From an uncultured Bradyrhizobium sp. (GTDB taxonomy: Bacteria; Pseudomonadota; Alphaproteobacteria; Rhizobiales; Xanthobacteraceae), in assembly GCF_936943645.1 (NCBI RefSeq), contig NZ_CAKZJO010000103.1, positions 40,516 to 104,515 of the forward strand: a stretch of DNA of 64,000 nt. Reading direction: 5' to 3'. Positions 28,213-36,949 of the stretch are shown in pieces. Within the stretch, counting starts at the first letter, position 1, and every line of letters starts with the position of its first letter. A program made the position numbers and the translations under genes. Under the pieces are notes generated by a model. It was not told where the DNA came from and made no database searches. It saw nothing but the letters and a program-made list of their open reading frames with translations.

Positions 28213-29235
28213 CTACTCCGCCGTCTTTTCCCGCAGCCGCTGCGCATAGACGTTGATGACCAACGCTGCCAGGAGGATCAGGCCGCGGATCAGGATCTTC
28301 AGGAAGCTGTCGATGTTGACGTGGTCGAGGCCGTTGTTGAGGACGCCGAGCACGAACAGGCCAACGATGGTGTTGCCGATGCCGCCGCGGCCGCCGAACA
28401 GGCTGGTGCCGCCGACGACGACGGCGGCGATGGAGTCGAGCAGATAGGTGTCGAACTCGTTCTGCTGCGCGCTGCCGAAATGGGCGACGCCGAGCATGCC
28501 GCCGATGCCGGAGCACACCGCCGAGATCACCATGACAGCGCCGAGGATCAGCTTGACGTTGAGGCCGGCATAGTCGGCCGCCTCGCGATTGCCCCCGACC
28601 ATGTAGACGTAGCGGCCGAAGCGCGTGTAGGTCAGCACGAGGTGCCCGCCGAGCAGCATGATGGCGGCGACGATGACGATCCAGGGAATGCCACTGACCG
28701 AGCCGGAGCCGAGCGTCGTGATCAGGCTAGGGACCTTGTAGGCGATCTGGCCGCGCACCAGCAGTGCGGAGATGCCGGCAGCGATCTGCATCATCGCCAG
28801 CGTCATGATGAAGGAGGGGATGCCGATCACGGTCAGGCCCAGCGCGTTGACGAGGCCGAGCAGGGCGCAGAGCAGGATCGACAGGATGATCGCGACCGCG
28901 CCGGGCAGCGGGATGTTGGCGATGTTGACGTAGGATTCCTGCAGCGTGAAGTAGGCGACCGCGATGCCGGTGACGTTGGCGATGCTGGCGATGGAGAGGT
29001 CGATCTCCGCGCAGAGGATCACGAAGGTGAGGCCGACCGCGATGATGCCCGTCACCGACACCTGGGTCAGGATGTTGCCGAGATTGTCGAGCGTCGCGAA
29101 GGAGGGGCTGGCAAAGGCGAAGAAGGCGGACAGGAAGATCAGGGTCAGGAACGGGGCGATGTTGCGCATCTGCGAGCGCAGGAAGGGCGCCAGCCCTCGT
29201 GTCCGCTGCCCCGCCAAAGCCGTCTCGCTGCTCAT
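28213..29235 (-). CDS. Sugar-type ABC transporter permease (RbsC family)
   Basis: The 340-residue inner-membrane permease has about ten hydrophobic segments and the RbsC-type motif GGASLFGGRGG in variant form (VVGGTSLFGGRGGIGNTIVG), followed by LNVYAQR-like ending INVYAQRLREK. The ATG at 29235 (minus strand) has GGAGAAG upstream. A longer open frame continues into the ATPase gene and is rejected. It is the third gene of a minus-strand operon. Confidence 0.9.
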   Translation of the reverse strand: MSSETALAGQRTRGLAPFLRSQMRNIAPFLTLIFLSAFFAFASPSFATLDNLGNILTQVSVTGIIAVGLTFVILCAEIDLSIASIANVTGIAVAYFTLQESYVNIANIPLPGAVAIILSILLCALLGLVNALGLTVIGIPSFIMTLAMMQIAAGISALLVRGQIAYKVPSLITTLGSGSVSGIPWIVIVAAIMLLGGHLVLTYTRFGRYVYMVGGNREAADYAGLNVKLILGAVMVISAVCSGIGGMLGVAHFGSAQQNEFDTYLLDSIAAVVVGGTSLFGGRGGIGNTIVGLFVLGVLNNGLDHVNIDSFLKILIRGLILLAALVINVYAQRLREKTAE

Positions 29236-29246
29236 GTGCTTCTCCG

Positions 29247-30749
29247 TCACGCCGCTTCCAGCAGGCGGTCCTTGCTGACCGGCTCGTTCTTGAATTCCCG
29301 CACCATGGCGCCGCGCTTGAGCACGAGGATGCGGTCGGCCAGCGACAGCACCGTTTCCGGCTCGGTCGACAGCACGATGATCGCGAGCCCCTTGGCGCGG
29401 AGGTCGCGGACGATGTTGATGACGTCGTTCTTGGCGCCGACATCCATGCCGCGGGTCGGCTCGCACAGCACCAGCAGCTTTGGCGGATAGGTCAGCCATT
29501 TCGCCAGCGCCACCTTCTGCTGGTTGCCGCCGGAGAGCATGCCGAGGTCGAGGCCGACCACCGGCGGCCGGATCTGCAACTGCTCGACCTGGCGCTTTGC
29601 GATATCGCGCTCCTGCGCCGGCTTGAGCAGCAGCGCGGAGATGCGATCGAGAATGCTGATCGAGATGTTCTTGTAGACCGGCTCCTGGTGGAACAGCATG
29701 TCGCGCCGGCTCTCCGGCACCAGCGCCACCCCGGCGCGCCGCGCCGCCGCCGTGCTGGCGAAGGTTTTCGGTTTGCCTTCAACGGCGAGCGTGCCGGCGT
29801 CCGGTTTCAGCTTGCCGAACAGGATGCGCGACAGCTCCTGCTGGCCGCAGCCCATGAAGCCGTAGATGCCCAGCACTTCGCCGGCGCGCGCCTCGAAGGA
29901 GATGTCCTTCAGGCTGCGGGACAGCGAGAGCTGGTCGACCTTGAGAACGACCTGGCTGGCGCTCGGCTGCGGCAGCATCAGATCGTCGGTATAGCTGTGT
30001 TCGAGCGCCTCGCCGCCGCGGCCGATCATGGCCTCGATCAGCGCACCCTTCGTCGTCGCGGATGAAGCGGCCTCGGCAACCTTCCGCCCGTTGCGGAACA
30101 CGGTCACCGTGTCGGACACGTGCAGGATGTCCTCGATGAAATGCGAGATGAAGACGATGCTGGTGCCTTCCTCGCGCAATCGTCGAAGGGTGGCAAAGAG
30201 CCGCTCGACCTCGGGCGGGGAGAGCGCGGAGGTCGGCTCGTCCAGGATGACGATGCGGGCGCCCGAGAACAGCACGCGTGCGATCTCGATCAGCTGCTGC
30301 AGCCCGATCGGCAGGTCGCCGAGCCGCGACATCGGATCGACGTCGATGCCGAAGCGGGCGAGCTGCTCGCCAGCCTCGCGCGCCATCCGCCGCCATTGCA
30401 CGAGGCCAAGGGCATTGGTCGGCTGGTTGCCGAGGAAGACGTTCTCGGCGACCGTGAGGTCAGGCGCGACGGAGAGCTCCTGATGCACCATGGCGATGCC
30501 GGCGGCGTGCGCATCGCGCGCCGAGCGGAAATGCGTCTCCGCGCCGTCGATCAGGAAGCGGCCGGAGAATTCGGTGTGCACGCCGGCGATGATCTTCATC
30601 AGCGTGCTTTTGCCGGCGCCGTTCTCGCCGACGAGACCGTGGATCTCGCCGGGATAAAGCGCAAAGTCGACACCACGAAGCGCTTCGACGCCGCCGAAGC
30701 TCTTCGTGATGCCCTGCAGTTCAAGGATGGGCGAACGTAGCTCGGGCAT
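29247..30749 (-). CDS. Sugar-type ABC transporter ATP-binding protein (RbsA family)
   Basis: The 500-residue product has two fused ATPase domains, as in RbsA, XylG and MglA. The first has Walker A GENGAGKS, the Q-loop MVHQELSVAP and Walker B IVILDEPTSAL. The second has a degenerate Walker A region (GIYGFMGCGQQE), signature LSGGNQQKVALAKWL and CEPTRGMDVGAK. It starts 7 bases downstream of the binding-protein gene in transcription order, and its end lies 11 bases before the permease start. Confidence 0.92.
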   Translation of the reverse strand: MPELRSPILELQGITKSFGGVEALRGVDFALYPGEIHGLVGENGAGKSTLMKIIAGVHTEFSGRFLIDGAETHFRSARDAHAAGIAMVHQELSVAPDLTVAENVFLGNQPTNALGLVQWRRMAREAGEQLARFGIDVDPMSRLGDLPIGLQQLIEIARVLFSGARIVILDEPTSALSPPEVERLFATLRRLREEGTSIVFISHFIEDILHVSDTVTVFRNGRKVAEAASSATTKGALIEAMIGRGGEALEHSYTDDLMLPQPSASQVVLKVDQLSLSRSLKDISFEARAGEVLGIYGFMGCGQQELSRILFGKLKPDAGTLAVEGKPKTFASTAAARRAGVALVPESRRDMLFHQEPVYKNISISILDRISALLLKPAQERDIAKRQVEQLQIRPPVVGLDLGMLSGGNQQKVALAKWLTYPPKLLVLCEPTRGMDVGAKNDVINIVRDLRAKGLAIIVLSTEPETVLSLADRILVLKRGAMVREFKNEPVSKDRLLEAA

Positions 30750-30755
30750 GAACGT

Positions 30756-31778
30756 TCAGATCAGGAAGTGATCCTGCATCCACTGCATCCCGGCGGCGTT
30801 GGCCTTGGTCACGACCGGCCCGTCGGTGACGACGTTCTTGGGGATGCCCTGTCCGCTCTTCTCGCCGCCGACCACGGCCGAGACACCCGCGATGATGGCG
30901 CCGCCATGGATGCGGCAGGAGGGATTGCGGACGGTTGCGAACATGCGCCCCTCGCTCACCGCCTGAATCGCCGGCGGCATGGCATCGACGCCGCCGATCA
31001 GGATATTGGTGCGGCCGCGCGCCTTCATGATGTTGGCCGCGGCCAGCGCCATGTCGTCATTGTGGAAGAACGCCGCGTCGATCTGCGGATATTTGGTGAG
31101 ATAGGTTTCCCAGAGGCGGGCGGTTTTCGACACGTCCCAGTCGGCGGGCTGGGTGTCGAGCACCTCGATGCCGGGGAACTGCTTCACGACGTTGGTAAAG
31201 CCCTTGGCCCGTCCTTGCGCGCCGGTGTGGCCGAGGGCGCCCTGCGTCATGATGATCTTGCCCTTGCCGCCCATTGCGTTGCACAGCGCCTGGGTCACCG
31301 AGGCGCCCATGAACTCGTTGTCGGGGGCGAGGAAGGAGTGCACGTTGATCTGGTCGAGCGGCGCGATCAGCGTGTCCATGTCGATCACGGGCGTGCCGGC
31401 GTCGATCATCTTCTGCACGGGCTGGGTGAGGGTACCGATCCCGAAGGCCTGGATGGCGACGAAGTCCCATTTCTGCGAGGCCATGTTGTCGATCGCCGCG
31501 CGCTGCTTCACGGCGTCGAGTTGGCCGTCGAACCAGGTGACCTCGACGTTGAACAGCTTGCCCCAGAATTCGGCGGCCTGCTTGCCTTGCGCGCACCATG
31601 TCGCTTGAAGGCCTGCATTGGAGAACGCCGCTTTCAGCGGCTTCTCGCTGCGTCCGACCTCGGCTGCCAGTGCGGGGTTTATGCCCATGCTGCCGAGAAG
31701 GGCAGCTCCGGCGCCGGCGGTCGCGGCCGCCTGAAGAAGATCGCGCCTCGTCGTCGAGAAATCTTTCGTCCCGGACAT
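30756..31778 (-). CDS. Sugar-type ABC transporter substrate-binding protein
   Basis: The 340-residue periplasmic binding protein belongs to the Peripla_BP_4 type (ribose/galactose class). It starts with a twin-arginine-like signal (TTRRDLLQAAATAGAGAALL) ending near NPALAAE. The mature part contains the hinge-fold segments AFSNAGLQATWCAQ and GTPVIDMDTLIAPLDQ. GGGAGCGAG precedes the chosen ATG at 31778; the open frame upstream is discarded. The ligand (pentose, polyol or other) cannot be named. It is the first gene of the operon. Confidence 0.9.
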   Translation of the reverse strand: MSGTKDFSTTRRDLLQAAATAGAGAALLGSMGINPALAAEVGRSEKPLKAAFSNAGLQATWCAQGKQAAEFWGKLFNVEVTWFDGQLDAVKQRAAIDNMASQKWDFVAIQAFGIGTLTQPVQKMIDAGTPVIDMDTLIAPLDQINVHSFLAPDNEFMGASVTQALCNAMGGKGKIIMTQGALGHTGAQGRAKGFTNVVKQFPGIEVLDTQPADWDVSKTARLWETYLTKYPQIDAAFFHNDDMALAAANIMKARGRTNILIGGVDAMPPAIQAVSEGRMFATVRNPSCRIHGGAIIAGVSAVVGGEKSGQGIPKNVVTDGPVVTKANAAGMQWMQDHFLI

Positions 31779-31870
31779 CGCTCGCTCCCATATATATATT
31801 TTCGTCGGCGCGTCATTGATTGCGCGACCGATGTCCGAAAGTGTCTCACAAGAGTTGGCGCCACTCAATC

Positions 31871-31887
31871 TGCAATCACTCATTGCA
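31871..31887. promoter_or_regulatory. Candidate operator upstream of the sugar importer
   Basis: TGCAAT and ATTGCA form a 6-base inverted repeat with a 5-base spacer, about 95 bases upstream of the binding-protein start. An A/T run (TATATATAT, around 31791-31799) close to the gene could serve as the -10 region. No regulator gene is adjacent, so its binding factor is unknown. Confidence 0.35.
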
Positions 31888-31915
31888 GCAAGCTGTGTTG
31901 GTGCAGCGCAAAGCG

Positions 31916-32335
31916 TCAGGCCGTCGCACCGGCGAATGCGTCGATGTCGACGAGCAACTGATCCCAGGCTCGCGCGATCTCGATCGACCATTCATCGGCG
32001 AGCAGATCGCGAAGCGTATCCCTGATCACGGCGAAGAACGCGATGAACAGCTCGCGCGGCGTGCCATAGCCATCGTGCGAGGCGACTTCGCAAGCGATCA
32101 GCCGGAAATGTCCGCGGCGCTCGCCGGCGAAATCGAGAATCGCCTCGATCGTCAGCGCGAGCATCGATCCCTGCACCAACTCGCTGCCTTGCGAGCGGAA
32201 CATCGCCTGCGTTTCAGGATGCTCGTCAAACAGGCGCTGATAGACGAGGGGCGTGAGATCCGCGGAGCGCGAGGCCGCGAGTTCGAAGCTGATTTCGATC
32301 GGATTGGGCGAAGCATCCTTGGAGGAAGCATTCAT
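31916..32335 (-). CDS. Single-domain globin-like protein
   Basis: The 139-residue product matches the globin-fold pattern used by bacterial haemoglobins: PLVYQRLFDEHPETQAMF in the A-C helices and a candidate proximal haem histidine, H87, in CEVASHDGYGTP. No reductase domain follows, so it is not a flavohaemoglobin. Likely roles are oxygen or nitric oxide binding. It lies upstream of, and on the same strand as, the sugar importer, but 137 bases separate them, so they may be transcribed independently. Confidence 0.7.
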   Translation of the reverse strand: MNASSKDASPNPIEISFELAASRSADLTPLVYQRLFDEHPETQAMFRSQGSELVQGSMLALTIEAILDFAGERRGHFRLIACEVASHDGYGTPRELFIAFFAVIRDTLRDLLADEWSIEIARAWDQLLVDIDAFAGATA

Positions 32336-32832
32336 GGGCGCTTCAGTCTCTTGCCAACAAGACTTGCGGACAAAAAAAGAGCGGGGCCCTGGCCCCGCTC
32401 AAAAATTGTGTCGACCCTATTATCCCCGATCTTAAGATTTGATCTTGATTGACGGGGCGACGCTGCATTTTGCGCGCCAGGGGCTCCTCCCGAGACTTGG
32501 ACCACCAGACTTGGACCTCGCGGCCAGCCTGAGCGAGAGGGATGCTAGATCAACTTTTCTCACTTGTCATCATTTTCGGCAACGAATGTTCAAAATTCGA
32601 TCAGTAGACGAAATGATCGGGCGCTCGATCCCGCAAGTATATGACAAATATACGAAATCTGTGGATGGCGGGAGCGTTTGACATGCCTCAAATGCCCAAC
32701 CCTGGGGCCGTGCTGGGGTACCGCGGCCACGGTTTTCGCCAAATTTGCGCTGGGCCAAGAAGGCGGCGGAACTGACCTCGACTTGGGGGCGGCACGGTGT
32801 TTAGTTAGTGGACGAACGAAACGGTTCGGCGG
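32336..32832. other. Non-coding gap with an orphan terminator
   Basis: This 497-base stretch divides the minus-strand globin from the plus-strand copper operon. It holds the terminator described separately at 32379-32400. The rest is less GC-rich than the surroundings. Short frames at 32439-32681 (plus) and 32570-32758 (minus) have no recognisable features. The promoters of both flanking genes should lie here. Confidence 0.6.
32372..32400 (-). terminator. Rho-independent terminator on the minus strand, orphan
   Basis: GAGCGGGGCC and GGCCCCGCTC form a 10-base-pair GC stem with a 2-base loop (32379-32400). On the minus strand it is followed by seven T residues, so it would stop transcription coming from the right. 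No minus-strand protein gene lies to its right, which raises the possibility of a small RNA encoded within about 32401-32700. Confidence 0.7.
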
Positions 32833-33207
32833 ATGCGCGCTCGGCTACAAAAATTCCTGCCCCTGGTCCTGCTCGCCCTGGCGATGCAGGTGCTGGCGCC
32901 GATTGCCGCCTGCTGGGCGACGGGCATTGCCGTTGCCGATCCGCTGGCTGCCGGCGTCATCTGCCACAGCGCGAGCGAGCAGGGCGGCCTGAGCGACCAG
33001 ACCGGCGGGCCGACTGCGCATGCCGGCGCGTGCGCCTTATGTTGCCTGGCCCAGGCCAACGCCTCGCTCGATTCGCCGACGCACACGACACTCCCGATTC
33101 CCGTCCGCCATGCCGCGCGCGTGGTGTGGCATTCGGCCCAGGCGTCCGCCATCGCCGCGCCCGAGCGCTCGATCGCCCAGGCGCGCGCCCCACCTCGATT
33201 TTCCTGA
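32833..33207 (+). CDS. DUF2946-type exported small protein
   Basis: A 124-residue protein with an N-terminal hydrophobic segment (FLPLVLLALAMQVLAPIAAC) and a Cys/His-bearing middle (VICHSA and HAGACALCCLA). That layout fits DUF2946, a family often found next to TonB-dependent metal receptors. It may bind metal in the periplasm or inner membrane. It is the first gene of the probable copper operon, 95 bases before the receptor gene. Confidence 0.65.
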   Translation: MRARLQKFLPLVLLALAMQVLAPIAACWATGIAVADPLAAGVICHSASEQGGLSDQTGGPTAHAGACALCCLAQANASLDSPTHTTLPIPVRHAARVVWHSAQASAIAAPERSIAQARAPPRFS

Positions 33208-33302
33208 CCTAGCGACAAACCGAACCGTTGGCGCGCACCGTTGCTGTGCCGACGGCGTGCTCAATGGACCGGCCGACGTGCCGGATGTCAGGAATTCAAG
33301 TG

Positions 33303-35711
33303 ATGTTACGCATACGTGCGATCGGACGCGCGGGCTTGCCCGTGCTTGTCGGACTGCTGTCCCCGGTCGGTTCAGACGCGCTCGCCCAGGCGACCTCGGA
33401 GGCGATCCCAGCTGTGACGGTTGAAGCGCTCGAGAGGTCCCGTCCCAAGCCCGTCACCCGGCCCTCGCGGCTGCGCTCCGCTTCGACGGCCCGCGCAGCG
33501 CGACCGGTGGCACGGAACGCGACCGATGGCGCCGAGAGGCAAAACAACGCAACGAGCGCCGGCGAAGCGCGGGCCGGCCTCAACCAGTCGCCGGCCGGAC
33601 AGACCTCGACCACCGTCGATCGCAGCCAGTTCGACAATCGCCCGTCGTTTTCGGTCAGCGACGTCTTGCGGGACAGTCCGGGCATTTCGATCAAGCAGGG
33701 CAACGGCCCCCGGGACTTCGGCATCTCGATTCGGGGCTCCAACGCCCGCAACGGTTTCGCCATCCGCAATCTCGTGATCTTCGAGGACGGCTTTCCGGTG
33801 ACGCAGCCGGACGGCCTGTCGCGCAGCGACCTGATCGATCCCCACGCCTATGGCGCGATCGACGTGATCCGCGGCCCCTCGTCGGCGCTCTACGGCAATT
33901 ACGCGACCGGCGGCGCGCTCAATTTTCGAACGCGGCCGGGCGGCACGATCGACGGCGTCGAATACGGCGTCGACGGCGGCAGCTACGGCTATCTCAACAA
34001 TTACCTGGCGGCCGGCAAGAAGGTCGGGAATTTCGAGGGCTCGCTGTTCGCGAGCGACACACGGGGCGACGGCTATATCGGCAATAGCTGGTTCAACACG
34101 CAGACCGTCAACTTCCTCGGCACGCTCAAGGCGACGCCGGACGACCGCTTCACGGTCAAGATCATCAACAACGACCTCAGCACGCGGCTGCCGCTCCGGC
34201 AGTCACTGAATCAGTTCTACACCAATCCTTTCCAGCAGGGCTGTACGACGGGCTCCGCCTTGGCCGCCGGATGTCCCACCGTGTCTCTTTTCAAGAATGG
34301 CTTCAACGGTGGCAAGGACACCGAGACAGCTACCCAAGCGGGTCTCGGACGAAACGATCGTCGCACCATTGTCGGAGGACGATGGGAGCACGACTTCGAC
34401 AACACGCTGACGTGGCGGAACCAGTTCGTCTTCGACGACCGAAACATTAGCCAGCCTACCGGCACGACCAGCGCGATCGGCGACTTTCCCTCGTACAACT
34501 ACATGAGTGATCTCACCAAGCGCGGCGAAATCTTCGGGATGGAGTCAACCACGTTTGTCGGCGCCTGGTACAACACGCTCGTGGCGTCGAGCGATACACG
34601 TAACGTCATGCCGGGCGGCAACGCCACGCTGGGCTTGATCTCGGCCAACACCTACAGCGATACATCCAACTACGGGATACGGGCGAGGGAGGAACTGAAG
34701 CTCACTCCCGCGCTCACCGCGGTCGCCGGAATAGGATGGGAGACAACCGTCCTGAAAGGCGTCAATACGCTGTACAAGTACAATACGGTCAACGTTCCCA
34801 CGGCGACGATACCCACGCCCACCACCGTCAATCGCAAGATCGAGAACACCGCTCCCGAATTTGCGCTGCTCTACAGGCTTAATCAGGAATGGCAGTTTCG
34901 CGGGCGGGTGGCGACCGGGTACGGGACGCCGCAGGTGTCGAATCTGTTCGTTCTTCCGAATGGCGATTTCGGCAACAACACCCAGCTCCAGACGCAAACC
35001 AATGTCGGCTATGATCTCGGCTTTGATTGGACACCAAGCAATGCCGTCAAGCTAAGCGCCACGGCATTCTACGAGTTCTTCCGGAACGAGCTTGTCCCTC
35101 AGGCCGCCAGCAATCCCAGCGCGAGCAACGCGACCTACATGTTCAACGCACCGCGCTCCGAACATCGTGGCATCGAGTTGGCCGCCGACTGGAAGTTCTA
35201 TCCGGGCTGGCGGTTCATGGCGGCGTACACCTATCTCGACGAGGTCTATACCGAATATGTCGAGAACATCACCAATGGCGCCGTGTTCAGCTTCAACCGG
35301 GCCGGCAACAAGATCCCCGGTATCTCGCCCAACGAGCTGACGGCCCGGATTGGCTACGACGAGTTCGCCGGGCCGCTGGCCGGTCTCGGGGGCTTCGTCG
35401 AGGTCCAATGGAAGGATGCCTTCTACATGGACAACGCCAATCTCTTGAAGGCGCCGGGCTATGAACTGGTCAATGTCAACGTGCACTACAAGACCGACCT
35501 CGCGTCCGACACGTTCAGATCTCTGAACCTGTTTCTCGAAGTCAGGAACGTGTTCGACCGTACCTACGTCGCCTCTGCCAACAACATCTCCAATACGGTT
35601 ACGGGGGCCGGCCTTCAAAATCCTGCGAGCGTGCTCGCAAACACGACCGGATCGATCTATGCGGGCTCGCCGCGCACATTCGTTGCGGGTATGAAGGTGG
35701 CATTCAAATGA
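33303..35711 (+). CDS. TonB-dependent outer-membrane receptor
   Basis: The 802-residue product combines a signal sequence (about residues 1-29), a roughly 75-residue basic/polar linker, a plug domain (FSVSDVLRDSPGISIKQGNG to YGNYATGGALNFRTR) and a 22-strand barrel. The barrel ends with RTFVAGMKVAFK rather than the usual terminal Phe. The ATG at 33303 has AGGAA upstream; earlier in-frame ATGs lack a signal peptide. Its neighbours point to copper or a copper complex as substrate; this is inference. Codon use in the barrel (about 34200-35100) looks less GC-biased than flanking genes. Confidence 0.9.
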   Translation: MLRIRAIGRAGLPVLVGLLSPVGSDALAQATSEAIPAVTVEALERSRPKPVTRPSRLRSASTARAARPVARNATDGAERQNNATSAGEARAGLNQSPAGQTSTTVDRSQFDNRPSFSVSDVLRDSPGISIKQGNGPRDFGISIRGSNARNGFAIRNLVIFEDGFPVTQPDGLSRSDLIDPHAYGAIDVIRGPSSALYGNYATGGALNFRTRPGGTIDGVEYGVDGGSYGYLNNYLAAGKKVGNFEGSLFASDTRGDGYIGNSWFNTQTVNFLGTLKATPDDRFTVKIINNDLSTRLPLRQSLNQFYTNPFQQGCTTGSALAAGCPTVSLFKNGFNGGKDTETATQAGLGRNDRRTIVGGRWEHDFDNTLTWRNQFVFDDRNISQPTGTTSAIGDFPSYNYMSDLTKRGEIFGMESTTFVGAWYNTLVASSDTRNVMPGGNATLGLISANTYSDTSNYGIRAREELKLTPALTAVAGIGWETTVLKGVNTLYKYNTVNVPTATIPTPTTVNRKIENTAPEFALLYRLNQEWQFRGRVATGYGTPQVSNLFVLPNGDFGNNTQLQTQTNVGYDLGFDWTPSNAVKLSATAFYEFFRNELVPQAASNPSASNATYMFNAPRSEHRGIELAADWKFYPGWRFMAAYTYLDEVYTEYVENITNGAVFSFNRAGNKIPGISPNELTARIGYDEFAGPLAGLGGFVEVQWKDAFYMDNANLLKAPGYELVNVNVHYKTDLASDTFRSLNLFLEVRNVFDRTYVASANNISNTVTGAGLQNPASVLANTTGSIYAGSPRTFVAGMKVAFK

Positions 35712-35737
35712 TCCGGACTCTCGAATGGAGGCGGGCC

Positions 35738-36949
35738 ATGATCCGAGCTGGCATGCTCGCGATCCTTGCTCTCGTCGTCGCGCAAAGTGCGGCGCTCGCA
35801 CAGATGCGGGCCCCGCCTGCATCGGAAGCTGCGTGCGAGGAGCCGACGCTGCGCTGTGCGACCAAGGCGACGCCCGCCTTCGGTCCTGACGGGACACTGT
35901 GGCTGGTCTGGATGGCGGGAGGGCAGGTCTCGGTCGCAAGTTCGCAGGATGAGGGCCGCAGTTTTTCGGCGCCCACCCAGGTCACGACCAGGCGGCTGAA
36001 TCTCGATTGGGGTCCGGATGCGCGGCCGAAGATCGTGGTCGACCGCAAGGGCGGCATCGCGCTGGCCTTCTCGACCTTCAGGGATGAGGCCTTCAACGGA
36101 GAGGTTCTCACTACACGCTCGGCCGATGGCGGGAAGAGCTTTGCCGAGCTGAAGCCGATCACCGCCAGCAACGAGAGCCAGCGGTTCGAGGCGCTGGCGC
36201 TGGATCAGGATGGAACGGTGTTTGCGGCCTGGCTCGACAAGCGCAACCGTGTTGCTGCGAAAGAGGCGGGACGGAAGTACGAGGGCGCGGCGCTGTTCTT
36301 TGCCTCCTCGCGCGACGGTGGCGCAACCTACGCGGAGGCCGCTCTCGCCCGCGAGGGCACCTGCGAATGCTGCCGCTTGGGGCTGGCATTTGCCGCGCCC
36401 GGGCGGCCGGTCGTGATCTTCAGGAACATCTTTGAGGGCGGTGTGCGCGATCATGCGGTCATGACCTTCGCGGACGTCGCGACGCCAGGTGAAGTCCGCC
36501 GGGTCAGCAATGACGACTGGCAGATCAATGCCTGCCCGCATCATGGGCCGAGCCTCACCGTCGCGCCGAACGGGACCTATCACGTCGCCTGGTACACGAA
36601 CGGCAAGGCGCGAAAGGGATTGTTCTATGCGCACTCCCGCGACGAAGGCCGCAGCTTCTCTGCGCCCATGGCGCTGGGGCAGCCAGGGCGCAATCCGACG
36701 CGTCCCTACGTGCTCGCCGGCCCTGCGGGAACGGTGATGGTCTGGAAGGAGTTCGACGGCGAGAAGACCTCGGTCCAGATGACGATCTCTCGCGACGACG
36801 GCGAGACGTGGTCGCCGCCGAAGACGATCTCGAGCACGAGCGACACCTCCGATCACCCCTTGCTGATCTCCAACGGCAAGCAGACCTATCTGTCGTGGAT
36901 GACGAAGGCGGATGGATATCGGTTGACAGCCATCGAGGACCAGCCATGA
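35738..36949 (+). CDS. Exported BNR-repeat (sialidase-fold) protein with Cys/His motifs
   Basis: A 403-residue protein with a signal peptide (MIRAGMLAILALVVAQSAALA). It has at least three Asp-box-like turns (SSQDEGRSFS, RSADGGKSFA, SRDDGETWS), indicating a beta-propeller like sialidases. It carries C209-E-C211-C212 (GTCECCRLG) and C266-P-H268-H269 (NACPHHGPS), which look like metal ligands and are not part of sialidase chemistry. GGAGG lies 6 bases before the ATG at 35738; an alternative ATG at 35708 overlaps the receptor stop. A periplasmic copper-binding role is inferred. Confidence 0.75.
   Translation: MIRAGMLAILALVVAQSAALAQMRAPPASEAACEEPTLRCATKATPAFGPDGTLWLVWMAGGQVSVASSQDEGRSFSAPTQVTTRRLNLDWGPDARPKIVVDRKGGIALAFSTFRDEAFNGEVLTTRSADGGKSFAELKPITASNESQRFEALALDQDGTVFAAWLDKRNRVAAKEAGRKYEGAALFFASSRDGGATYAEAALAREGTCECCRLGLAFAAPGRPVVIFRNIFEGGVRDHAVMTFADVATPGEVRRVSNDDWQINACPHHGPSLTVAPNGTYHVAWYTNGKARKGLFYAHSRDEGRSFSAPMALGQPGRNPTRPYVLAGPAGTVMVWKEFDGEKTSVQMTISRDDGETWSPPKTISSTSDTSDHPLLISNGKQTYLSWMTKADGYRLTAIEDQP

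Noticed and set aside
27778..29490. A 570-codon plus-strand frame over the repeat and sugar importer genes
   Set aside because: It crosses a palindromic repeat and runs antisense to two clearly recognised ABC transporter genes.
32439..32681. 80-codon plus-strand frame upstream of the copper operon
   Set aside because: It has no recognisable domain and no clear ribosome site, and it overlaps the region that should hold promoters.
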